This document shows positions 1-5,146 of a stretch of 5,146 nucleotides of DNA, one piece after another. The DNA lies in the NCBI GenBank assembly GCA_018334525.1, contig JAGXLT010000085.1, positions 1-5,146 of the forward strand, given 5' to 3'. The translations under genes and the position numbers were made by a program. The notes below the pieces were generated by a model. The model searched no databases and had not been told where the DNA came from. It saw only the letters and a list, made by a program, of their open reading frames with translations. The stretch's first letter is position 1. Each line of letters starts with the position of its first letter. This DNA is from Gammaproteobacteria bacterium (GTDB taxonomy: Bacteria; Pseudomonadota; Gammaproteobacteria; Nitrococcales; Nitrococcaceae).

Positions 1-344
1 TGACCGGCCTTACCGATCGTTTGTTCAACCTTATGTTCAATAGGCAGCCCATGGCAGTCCCAACCGGGCACATACACGGCATCAAAACCATCAAGACTGC
101 GGCTTTTCACAATAATGTCTTTCAGGATTTTATTGACCGCATGGCCGATATGAATATCGCCATTCGCGTAGGGAGGGCCATCATGCAAAATATATTTTTG
201 CCGACCTTTTCGTGCCGCCCGCAGCCGCTCATAAATTTTATCTTCCTGCCAGCGCTGTAAACGGGTCGGTTCCTGCTTAGCCAGGCCAGCGCGCATCGGG
301 AACGCGGTTTGCGGAAGGTTGAGGGTATCCTTGTAGTCGCTCAC
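1..344 (-). CDS. ileS: Isoleucyl-tRNA synthetase, N-terminal 114 residues (partial, runs off left edge)
   Basis: Class I aminoacyl-tRNA synthetase that charges tRNA-Ile with isoleucine in the cytoplasm. Only the N-terminus is in the window. The translation opens [18 protein letters not shown], almost the same as the E. coli IleS N-terminus. It carries the PPYANG segment (residues 57-62), a literal HIGH signature at 65-68 for ATP binding, and the conserved [10 protein letters not shown] block at 94-103. The family is about 930-940 residues, so roughly seven eighths lies beyond position 1. The start is GTG at 344-342: it gives the family N-terminus exactly, the ATGs just upstream are out of frame and soon meet a stop, and an AGGA ribosome binding site (plus positions 352-355) lies 7 bases upstream. 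That site falls in the last ribF codons, so translation is probably coupled to ribF. The identity is certain; the GTG start is very likely. Confidence 0.97.
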   Translation of the reverse strand, partial: MSDYKDTLNLPQTAFPMRAGLAKQEPTRLQRWQEDKIYERLRAARKGRQKYILHDGPPYANGDIHIGHAVNKILKDIIVKSRSLDGFDAVYVPGWDCHGLPIEHKVEQTIGKAG

Positions 345-348
345 GACA

Positions 349-1302
349 TCATCCTGCGTTAGTCATCGGTAAGTAGCCATGGTCATGAAACCAGGCGCGA
401 GCTGACTCAACGTCAGCGGCAATTTTCTCTTGTAAAACCTGCAAATTCTCAAACTGCGTTTCAGGCCGCTGCCAGGCAAGCAATTCAACCTCGATATGGC
501 GGCCATAGATATCGCCCTGAAAATCCAATAAGTAGGTTTCCAGCAGGGTTTCCACCCCATTCACCGTGGGTCGCGTGCCTAAACTGGCCACGCCGGGGCG
601 TACCGGCCCCAACCCGTGCACGGCCACATTAAAAATACCGCGCATCGGCGGTACGAACTGGCCAAAGCGTAAATTAGCCGTTGGCCAGCCCAACTGGCGC
701 CCGAGTGCCTGACCCCGCACCACGCGCCCTGAAATTCGCAATCGCCGCCCCAGCAGCGCTTCCGCCAATTCAAGATCGCCCGCGGCTAACGCAGTACGAA
801 TGCGTGTGCTGCTCACTCGCTCTCCGGCGTGCTCAACGGTTGGCATGCGTTGCAGCTCAAAACCCTGCGCCGCCGCAGCCGTCTCAAGCATGGCAAAATC
901 ACCACGTCGTTCATGCCCGAACCGAAAATCATCGCCAACCATTAAAAAGCGAACATCCAGCTCTTCAATCAATAACGTTTCTATAAAACGTTCCGCGGAA
1001 AGCTGAGCAAGCTTTGCATTAAAGCGAAGGCAAAGCGTGCGCTCCACCCCGGCAGCATTAAGCAGCCGTAATTTATCGCGCAGCCGCGTAATACGGCCCG
1101 GCGCGGAATTCGGCGCAAAAAATTCCCGGGGTTGCGGTTCAAAAATGACCACGGTTGCAGGCAGCCCCGTACGACGACTCGCTGCATGCAGCGCATCGAG
1201 TACCGCCCCGTGCCCACGATGAACGCCATCGAAATTTCCAATGGTAGCCACGCAAGGCCGATGGCGGGCAAGCAGATTGTGACGGCCTCTAACGAGCTCC
1301 AT
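349..1302 (-). CDS. ribF: Bifunctional riboflavin kinase / FAD synthetase
   Basis: Makes FMN from riboflavin and ATP, then FAD from FMN and ATP, in the cytoplasm. The 317-residue length is normal for the bacterial bifunctional enzyme. The N-terminal adenylyltransferase domain (about 1-180) shows the [10 protein letters not shown] nucleotide-binding motif at 22-31, FEPQPREFF at 54-62, GDDFRFG at 123-129 and VSSTRIR at 163-169. The C-terminal riboflavin kinase domain (about 185-310) shows GWPTAN at 205-210, [10 protein letters not shown] at 237-246, and LLETYLLDF at 253-261, where E255 matches the catalytic glutamate of the family. The usual histidine two residues later is tyrosine (Y257) here. 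The ATG start at 1302 gives MELVRG, the expected N-terminus, with a GGGG ribosome binding site 6 bases upstream. It lies 60 bases after murJ and 4 bases before ileS, all on one strand. No frameshift or truncation is seen. Confidence 0.98.
   Translation of the reverse strand: MELVRGRHNLLARHRPCVATIGNFDGVHRGHGAVLDALHAASRRTGLPATVVIFEPQPREFFAPNSAPGRITRLRDKLRLLNAAGVERTLCLRFNAKLAQLSAERFIETLLIEELDVRFLMVGDDFRFGHERRGDFAMLETAAAAQGFELQRMPTVEHAGERVSSTRIRTALAAGDLELAEALLGRRLRISGRVVRGQALGRQLGWPTANLRFGQFVPPMRGIFNVAVHGLGPVRPGVASLGTRPTVNGVETLLETYLLDFQGDIYGRHIEVELLAWQRPETQFENLQVLQEKIAADVESARAWFHDHGYLPMTNAG
352..355 (-). promoter_or_regulatory. Ribosome binding site of ileS, inside the end of ribF
   Basis: Read on the minus strand this is AGGA, formed by the last two sense codons of ribF (GCA GGA), followed by a 7-base spacer and the ileS GTG. 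It decides the ileS start, because no in-frame ATG exists nearby. Placing the site within translated ribF codons fits translational coupling of ribF and ileS, which is inferred. Confidence 0.75.
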
Positions 1303-1362
1303 CCATTACCCCGGAATGACCAGCAACTCTAATTGCCGAAGTATACGGCAGCAGACGGGGTT
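1303..1362. other. murJ-ribF intergenic gap with a weak hairpin
   Basis: This is the only non-coding gap within the murJ-ribF-ileS group. It holds the ribF ribosome binding site (GGGG on the minus strand, plus positions 1309-1312) and a small inverted repeat, TGCCG at 1334-1338 pairing with CGGCA at 1346-1350 around a 7-base loop. No run of U follows the stem on the minus strand (AATTAGAG follows), so it is not a convincing terminator. No clear promoter is seen, so ribF is probably read through from murJ. Confidence 0.5.
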
Positions 1363-2928
1363 TCAGCCATGCCCCCCGCTCGGCGCCTTAAGGGTAGCCG
1401 GCCGCACCCCCAGTGCATAAAGACTACCGAAGTAAACCAAGACACCCACAACGATCATTCCCGTTAGCGCGCCGACACGCCCCAGAACACCCTGATTCAG
1501 CCAGAACTCAAGCTGGCTTGCCGGGCCAATAAGCACAACCACCATCACTACGGTTGCCAGCGAAATCTGCCAAAACAACCGCCCCCAGCCTGCTAATGGC
1601 TGATGCACGCCCTCTCGACGCAGTCCTCGGTAAAGCAGGCCGGCATTCACCCAAGCGGCCATTGCCGTTGCCAAGGCAAGGCCCGCATGTGCGATCTTTG
1701 TGTCAAATAACACCCAAACCAGCGTAACGCTGAGCACCATATTCACAATCACTGCAATAATGGCGCAGCGCACCGGCCCTTTTGTGTTTTGACGCGAAAA
1801 ATAGCCCGGCACCAACACCTTCACCAAAACAAACCCCATTAGCCCAACGCCGTAGGCCATCAGACTCCAGCTGGCCGATTGCACATCCGCCGGCGTGAAA
1901 CGGCCATACTGAAATAAGGTGGTGAGCATTGGGCTTGCCAGTACAACGAGTGCGGCCGTGGCCGGTAACATCAGCACAAAACTCACACGTAGCGCCCAAT
2001 CAAGCGTTAGATTAAAGCGCGCCGGATCATTCGCTGCATGCTCGGCGGAAAGTCGAGGCAGCATGACGGTTGCCAGCGCAATACCAAAAACCCCCAATGG
2101 AAACTCCATTAGTCGATCTGACCAATAAAGCCAGCTAATCGAGCCGACGATTAAAAACGACGCAAGGATCGTATCTAGCAATAGGTTGATTTGCTGCACA
2201 GAGGTACTAAACAAAGTTGGCCCCATCAATCGAAGAATGCGCCGCACGCCGGCATCTTTCCAATCAATGCGAGGCCAAGCGAGCAGACCGCGACGCCACA
2301 AAAACGGCAGCTGACTCAGCAACTGCAATAAGCCTGCCAGCGGCACGGCCAGCGCCAGGGCCATTACGCCTACTTCCATGCGTGGCGCCAGGAAAAGCGC
2401 CGCTCCGATCAGACAGAGATTCAGCAGGACGGGCGCAAACGCAGGCGGACCAAAACTATCATAGGTGTTCAAAACAGCCCCAGCCGCGGCCGTTAGCGCG
2501 ATCAGCAGCAGATAAGGAAACGTTAATCGCAACAAATCACCGGCCAGGGCAAGCTGCGCGCTATCGGCGGTAAAACCGGGAGCAAACACACTGACTAATG
2601 CCGGCGATCCCCACATTGCCAACACCGTGAGCACCAGTAAAACCACACCAAGACAGCCGGTAACACGGGCATACAAGGCTCGGACCGCCGCATCACCACC
2701 GGAATGGCGCGTGGCTGAGAGGACCGGCACAAAGGCCTGCTGAAAAGCACCTTCTGCAAATAAACGGCGCAGGAAGTTAGGAATCTTAAAGGCAACAAAG
2801 AATGCATCGGTGGCCGCTGACGGGCCAAAGACCACGCCCAGCACGATATCGCGCACCAGACCCATGACTCTGGAAACCATTGTCCAGCTGCCGAAGGTCA
2901 TCAAAGAGTGGATCAAACCTTTGCGCAA
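1363..2928 (-). CDS. murJ: Lipid II flippase MurJ (MviN family)
   Basis: Polytopic inner-membrane protein that moves the peptidoglycan precursor lipid II from the cytoplasmic to the periplasmic face. The 521 residues compare with 511 in E. coli, and the protein is a near-continuous series of hydrophobic segments, as expected of the 14-helix MOP fold. It carries the family N-terminal block SRVMGLVRD (19-27), ATDAFFVAFKIPNFLRRLFAEGAF (39-62, in which R54 and E59 stand out) and SDRLMEFPLG (270-279). Lipid II-binding and essential residues known from E. coli (R18, R24, D39, R52, E57, R270) line up with R20, R26, D41, R54, E59 and R272, a constant offset of two. The start is taken as TTG at 2928, because AGGA lies 8 bases upstream and the N-terminus then matches E. 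coli length; the first in-frame ATG (codon 10) has no well-placed site. It heads the murJ-ribF-ileS group and is divergent from rpsT. Confidence 0.97.
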   Translation of the reverse strand: MRKGLIHSLMTFGSWTMVSRVMGLVRDIVLGVVFGPSAATDAFFVAFKIPNFLRRLFAEGAFQQAFVPVLSATRHSGGDAAVRALYARVTGCLGVVLLVLTVLAMWGSPALVSVFAPGFTADSAQLALAGDLLRLTFPYLLLIALTAAAGAVLNTYDSFGPPAFAPVLLNLCLIGAALFLAPRMEVGVMALALAVPLAGLLQLLSQLPFLWRRGLLAWPRIDWKDAGVRRILRLMGPTLFSTSVQQINLLLDTILASFLIVGSISWLYWSDRLMEFPLGVFGIALATVMLPRLSAEHAANDPARFNLTLDWALRVSFVLMLPATAALVVLASPMLTTLFQYGRFTPADVQSASWSLMAYGVGLMGFVLVKVLVPGYFSRQNTKGPVRCAIIAVIVNMVLSVTLVWVLFDTKIAHAGLALATAMAAWVNAGLLYRGLRREGVHQPLAGWGRLFWQISLATVVMVVVLIGPASQLEFWLNQGVLGRVGALTGMIVVGVLVYFGSLYALGVRPATLKAPSGGHG

Positions 2929-2936
2929 ACGCCCTT

Positions 2937-2940
2937 TCCT
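2937..2940 (-). promoter_or_regulatory. Ribosome binding site of murJ, supporting its TTG start
   Basis: AGGA on the minus strand, 8 bases before the TTG at 2928. It is the best purine-rich site in the region and favours TTG over the ATG at codon 10, whose nearest AAAGG is about 16 bases away. Confidence 0.7.
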
Positions 2941-2952
2941 AATCAGTAATGG

Positions 2953-2981
2953 TTGACAATTGGCGGTATTCTGCGCATATT
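2953..2981 (+). promoter_or_regulatory. Sigma-70 promoter of rpsT
   Basis: A perfect -35 hexamer TTGACA at 2953-2958 is followed after exactly 17 bases by CATATT at 2976-2981, which matches the TATAAT consensus at four of six positions. Transcription would begin near 2988, giving a leader of about 37 bases before the rpsT start. The stretch between -10 and the predicted start is GC-rich (ACCGCTC). Discriminators of this kind are common at ribosomal promoters under ppGpp/DksA control, so stringent regulation is plausible but inferred. No extended -10 TGn and no obvious A/T-tract UP element are seen. Confidence 0.8.
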
Positions 2982-3012
2982 ACCGCTCTTTTTCGAGACG
3001 CGAACATCCTAT

Positions 3013-3017
3013 AGGAG
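3013..3017 (+). promoter_or_regulatory. Ribosome binding site of rpsT, fixing its TTG start
   Basis: AGGAG followed by a 7-base spacer and TTG at 3025. It sits in a perfect 10-base palindrome, TCCTATAGGA (3007-3016). It rules out the in-frame TTG at 2953, which lies inside the promoter's -35 element and has no binding site. Confidence 0.9.
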
Positions 3018-3024
3018 CATCACG

Positions 3025-3288
3025 TTGGCTAATATCGCCTCCGCTAAGAAACGCGCCCGTCAAGCCGAGAAGCAGCGCCAGCATAATCAGGCGCGGCGCT
3101 CGATGATGCGCACCAAGCTCAAGCAAGTTATTGCAGCCATTGAAAGTGGCGACAAAGCAGCAGCTCAAGCAGCCTACGGCAGCGCCGTTCCGGTTCTAGA
3201 CCGTATGGCAACGCGCGGGCTGATTCACCGCAATAAAGCGGCGCGTCATAAAAGCCGGCTTGCCGCGCAAATCAAAGCGCTCAGCTAA
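3025..3288 (+). CDS. rpsT: 30S ribosomal protein S20
   Basis: Small basic protein that binds 16S rRNA and stabilises the 30S subunit, needed for efficient initiation. With the TTG start it has 87 residues, the same as E. coli S20, and begins (M)[15 protein letters not shown], the family N-terminus. Family blocks visible are [10 protein letters not shown] (28-37), [10 protein letters not shown] (46-55) and [15 protein letters not shown] (68-82). The composition is rich in Lys, Arg and Ala, as expected of the three-helix S20 fold. E. coli rpsT also starts with UUG, and S20 represses its own translation there; the same control is plausible here but not shown. It has its own promoter, is divergent from murJ, and is convergent with proB, sharing four bases of overlapping stop codons. 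A longer reading frame opening at 2953 is spurious because it starts within the promoter. Confidence 0.98.
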   Translation: MANIASAKKRARQAEKQRQHNQARRSMMRTKLKQVIAAIESGDKAAAQAAYGSAVPVLDRMATRGLIHRNKAARHKSRLAAQIKALS

Positions 3289-3300
3289 CTTTCCGTTAGC
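3284..3300. repeat. Small hairpin across the convergent rpsT/proB stops
   Basis: GCTAAC (3284-3289) and GTTAGC (3295-3300) form a perfect 6-base inverted repeat around a TTTCC loop. The left arm contains both stop codons, TAA of rpsT and TAG of proB on the opposite strand. No T-run follows on either side, and the stem has only three GC pairs, so it is unlikely to terminate transcription alone. It could protect 3' ends or be chance. Confidence 0.45.
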
Positions 3301-4415
3301 ACCAAGTTATCACGGTGGATCAATTCCGGCTCGGTTACATAACCGAGTCGCTTTTCTATTGTTTCACTCGGGTATCCCGCAATACGACTGGCTGCTTCTG
3401 AATCATAGTTAACCAGCCCGCGGGCCAGTTCATGGCCGCTTGGATCAACGCACGCCACCATTTCACCACGACGAAAGCGCCCATCGACCCGCATGACCCC
3501 AACGGCAAGCAGACTGCGTCCACGCTCGCGCAATACGCGTGCAGCGCCCTCGTCTACCCAAAGCCGGCCCCGCACCTGAAGCTGGCCTGCCAACCACTGC
3601 TTACGCGCCGCTAAGCGCGCCTGTGACGGCGTCAACAGAGTACCCCCGGCATTGCCCTCAAGAATATCCTGCAGTGCGTTTGCGTCGCGCCCTGATGCAA
3701 TGAGCGTTGCGGCCCCTGCTCTTGCCGCACGTCTTGCTGCCAACACTTTGGCACGCATGCCTCCGCTGCCCAGCACGCCGGGGGCATCCGAACACATTGC
3801 CTCGAGCGATGGATCCGTGGCTTGGGCCTCGGTCACTAGCGCTGCACTCGGATGGGTGCGAGGGTCCGCCTCATAAAGGCCGTCCTGATCGGTAAGAATG
3901 ACCAATAAGTCAGCTTCGATGAGGTTACTCACTAACGCGGCAAGGGTGTCATTATCCCCAAACCGAATTTCATCTGTCGCGATGGTGTCGTTCTCATTCA
4001 CCACGGGAATAACCGTTAAGTCCATCAGCGCACGTAACGTAGAGCGTGCATTTAAATACCGCTGTCGATCGGCAAGGTCATCATGCGTTAGCAGCACCTG
4101 CGCCGTTTTCAGGCCAAAGCCTTGAAATGCTGACTCATAAGCCTGCACCAGCCCCATTTGCCCTACCGCTGCAGCAGCCTGTAGCTGATGAAGTGCTTTC
4201 GGGCGGGTTTTCCAGCCAAGCCGCTGCACACCTTCTGCCACTGAACCGGATGAAACAAGAACAATCTCGACCCCTGCAGCCTGAGCTTCCACCATCTGCC
4301 GCACCCAATCATGAATGCGGTTATGATCAAGCCCCTGACCATTATCCGTGACGAGCGCGCTGCCCACTTTAATGACCCAGCGCCGCGTTGTACGCAGCTC
4401 GCTACGCGCGCTCAT
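3285..4415 (-). CDS. proB: Glutamate 5-kinase with C-terminal PUA domain
   Basis: Phosphorylates L-glutamate with ATP to gamma-glutamyl phosphate, the first and normally proline-inhibited step of proline synthesis; ProA would follow. With the chosen start it has 376 residues (E. coli has 367). The amino-acid kinase domain (about 11-265) shows [10 protein letters not shown] at 14-23, VSSGSVAEG at 54-62, NEND at 140-143, FGDND at 152-156, [12 protein letters not shown] at 175-186 and GSGGM at 216-220 with K223. These cover the known glutamate- and ATP-binding positions. The PUA domain (about 281-360) follows, ending in the conserved [14 protein letters not shown] block. ATG at 4415 is preferred to ATG at 4430, because AGGA lies 8 bases upstream of it and the upstream ATG adds five residues with only a poor site. 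The start overlaps the end of obg by 14 bases, suggesting coupling. Its 3' codons also hold the rpsT terminator on the opposite strand. No terminator for proB itself was found. Confidence 0.96.
   Translation of the reverse strand: MSARSELRTTRRWVIKVGSALVTDNGQGLDHNRIHDWVRQMVEAQAAGVEIVLVSSGSVAEGVQRLGWKTRPKALHQLQAAAAVGQMGLVQAYESAFQGFGLKTAQVLLTHDDLADRQRYLNARSTLRALMDLTVIPVVNENDTIATDEIRFGDNDTLAALVSNLIEADLLVILTDQDGLYEADPRTHPSAALVTEAQATDPSLEAMCSDAPGVLGSGGMRAKVLAARRAARAGAATLIASGRDANALQDILEGNAGGTLLTPSQARLAARKQWLAGQLQVRGRLWVDEGAARVLRERGRSLLAVGVMRVDGRFRRGEMVACVDPSGHELARGLVNYDSEAASRIAGYPSETIEKRLGYVTEPELIHRDNLVLTES
3327..3360 (+). terminator. Intrinsic terminator of rpsT, inside the proB 3' coding region
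   Basis: CGGCTCGGTT (3327-3336) pairs with AACCGAGTCG (3341-3350) to make a 10-base stem with a single G-U wobble and a 4-base ACAT loop. CTTTTCTATT follows directly, giving a U-rich tail on the plus-strand RNA. The stem begins 38 bases after the rpsT stop, a normal distance. On the minus strand the stem is followed by GAATTGATCC without a U-run, so it should act only on rpsT transcription. The same bases encode the RLGYVTEP part of the conserved ProB C-terminus. Confidence 0.85.
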
Positions 4416-5146
4416 CCGTGTTTTCCTCATCTAACTCTGTTAAACGCTGCATAACTGCCTTACACAGCGCATCGGTTCCCTCACGGGTTTCAGCCGAAAT
4501 AAAAACAATGGGGCCTTGCCAATCCAGTTGTGCCTTTAGATCACTGACCATTGCATCGCGAACATCGGCGGGAAAAAGATCTGCTTTATTCAGTACCAAC
4601 CAGCGCTCGCGTTCCGCCAACTTCTTGCTGTAGTTCTGTAACTCGCCCGCGACCATTGCCACTTCCTGCGCAAGTTCGCGTTCATCATAAACGGCCGAGG
4701 CATCCACCAAATGCAGCAATAACCGCGTGCGCTCAAGATGGCGCAAAAACCGAATGCCCAGACCGGCTCCCTCGGAAGCGCCTTCTATCAAGCCCGGAAT
4801 ATCGGCCACCGTAAAGCTACTGCCTAAGCCCAGACTGACAACGCCCAAGCCAGGGTACAACGTAGTAAAGGGGTAATCTGCCACACGTGGGCGCGCGGCA
4901 GAGACCGCTCGCAGGAATGTGGACTTACCCGCGTTTGGCAGCCCCAGAAGCCCGACATCAGCAAGTAGCTGCAGCTCAAGCTGTAGCTCGCGTTGCTCGC
5001 CCGGCGTACCGGGTATCGATTGGCGCGGTGCACGATTCGTGGAGCTTTTAAAATGCGTGTTACCAATGCCGCCGCGGCCCCCCTGCGCCACACAAATCCG
5101 CTGACCCTGAGCGGTAAGATCACCCAGTGTTTCACCGGTTTCCAGA
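4402..5146 (-). CDS. obg: GTPase Obg/CgtA, C-terminal 247 residues (partial, runs off right edge)
   Basis: Essential GTPase associated with late 50S ribosome assembly and ppGpp signalling. The frame is open from 5145, upstream of the first in-frame ATG at 5091, and those 18 extra codons ([18 protein letters not shown]) are typical Obg-fold sequence, so 5091 is not the start. Residues in the visible part: glycine-rich Obg fold [15 protein letters not shown] at 21-35, G1 GLPNAGKST at 68-76, switch I DYPFTT at 90-95, G3 DIPG at 115-118, G4 NKAD at 186-189 and G5 SAE at 217-219. Judged by the G1 position in E. coli ObgE, about 98 N-terminal residues are missing. The protein ends soon after the G domain with a short acidic [10 protein letters not shown] tail and lacks the long acidic extension of E. 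coli ObgE. It overlaps the start of proB. Confidence 0.97.
   Translation of the reverse strand, partial: LETGETLGDLTAQGQRICVAQGGRGGIGNTHFKSSTNRAPRQSIPGTPGEQRELQLELQLLADVGLLGLPNAGKSTFLRAVSAARPRVADYPFTTLYPGLGVVSLGLGSSFTVADIPGLIEGASEGAGLGIRFLRHLERTRLLLHLVDASAVYDERELAQEVAMVAGELQNYSKKLAERERWLVLNKADLFPADVRDAMVSDLKAQLDWQGPIVFISAETREGTDALCKAVMQRLTELDEENTDERA

Noticed and set aside
21..260. Open frame of 79 codons on the plus strand opposite ileS
   Set aside because: It lies wholly antisense to conserved IleS codons, and its product resembles no family I know; it is a shadow frame.
1334..1350. Hairpin between murJ and ribF as a terminator
   Set aside because: The stem is only five bases with a seven-base loop and no U-run follows, and the three genes look like one transcription unit.
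2217..2573. Open frame of 118 codons on the plus strand opposite murJ
   Set aside because: It is the longest antisense frame in murJ but has low-complexity Ala/Arg/Pro composition and no recognisable domain; the minus-strand MurJ reading is certain.
2970..3005. Possible minus-strand promoter for murJ (TAATAT as -10 with TTCGCG as -35, 16-base spacer)
   Set aside because: The -35 matches the consensus at only about three of six positions, and the TAATAT partly reflects the opposite-strand rpsT -10. murJ must be transcribed from somewhere, but no convincing promoter can be assigned by eye.
2953..3024. In-frame upstream extension of rpsT (24 extra codons from a TTG at 2953)
   Set aside because: The TTG is part of the TTGACA -35 hexamer, no ribosome binding site precedes it, and the shorter start gives exactly the 87-residue S20 with the family N-terminus.
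3337..3384. Second possible stem in the proB 3' region, CCGAGT (3343-3348) with ACTCGG further right
   Set aside because: The loop is long (about 17 bases), and the left arm is already used in the much better hairpin at 3327-3350.
3952..3960. TTATCCCCA, a near match to a DnaA box
   Set aside because: It is a single imperfect copy inside conserved proB coding sequence with no cluster around it, so there is no sign of an origin.
4824..5135. Open frame of 103 codons on the minus strand overlapping obg in another frame
   Set aside because: The Obg frame carries all GTPase motifs; the alternative has no recognisable motif.
1..5146. Novel system, mobile element, CRISPR array, tRNA or phage remnant
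   Set aside because: Nearly every base is covered by recognisable core genes in a conserved order, gaps are under 100 bases, and no long direct or inverted repeats were seen.

Overview
The window is an ordinary stretch of housekeeping chromosome from a gammaproteobacterium. The evidence is the gene set and order (obg-proB, rpsT, murJ-ribF-ileS), which is the arrangement I recall from Pseudomonas and its relatives, together with close protein matches from memory to Pseudomonas or E. coli homologues (IleS N-terminus, RibF N-terminus, S20 throughout). Base composition looks moderately GC-rich. I cannot name the genus.

Layout from left to right: the first 114 codons of ileS (minus strand, running off the left edge); ribF (minus); a 60-base gap; murJ (minus); a 96-base divergent intergenic region carrying the rpsT promoter and both ribosome binding sites; rpsT (plus); proB (minus), whose stop codon overlaps that of rpsT; and the C-terminal two thirds of obg (minus, running off the right edge). 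The rpsT transcript appears to end at an intrinsic terminator hidden inside the 3' coding part of proB.

There are two minus-strand transcription groups. obg-proB overlap by 14 bases, or 29 if the upstream proB start is used, and are probably translationally coupled; rplU-rpmA would be expected upstream, outside the window. murJ-ribF-ileS forms the second group, with ileS starting four bases after the ribF stop; lspA would be expected next. rpsT is a single-gene plus-strand unit lying between them. The products serve translation and ribosome assembly (S20, Obg, IleS), cell-wall precursor export (MurJ), flavin cofactor synthesis (RibF) and proline synthesis (ProB). They are grouped by conserved position rather than by a shared pathway.

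No mobile element, CRISPR array, tRNA, rRNA, prophage remnant or novel system is visible. The observations worth a second look concern signals: the rpsT terminator embedded in conserved proB codons, the overlapping convergent stops, three non-ATG starts among the five starts visible, and small inverted repeats around the rpsT promoter and ribosome binding site.
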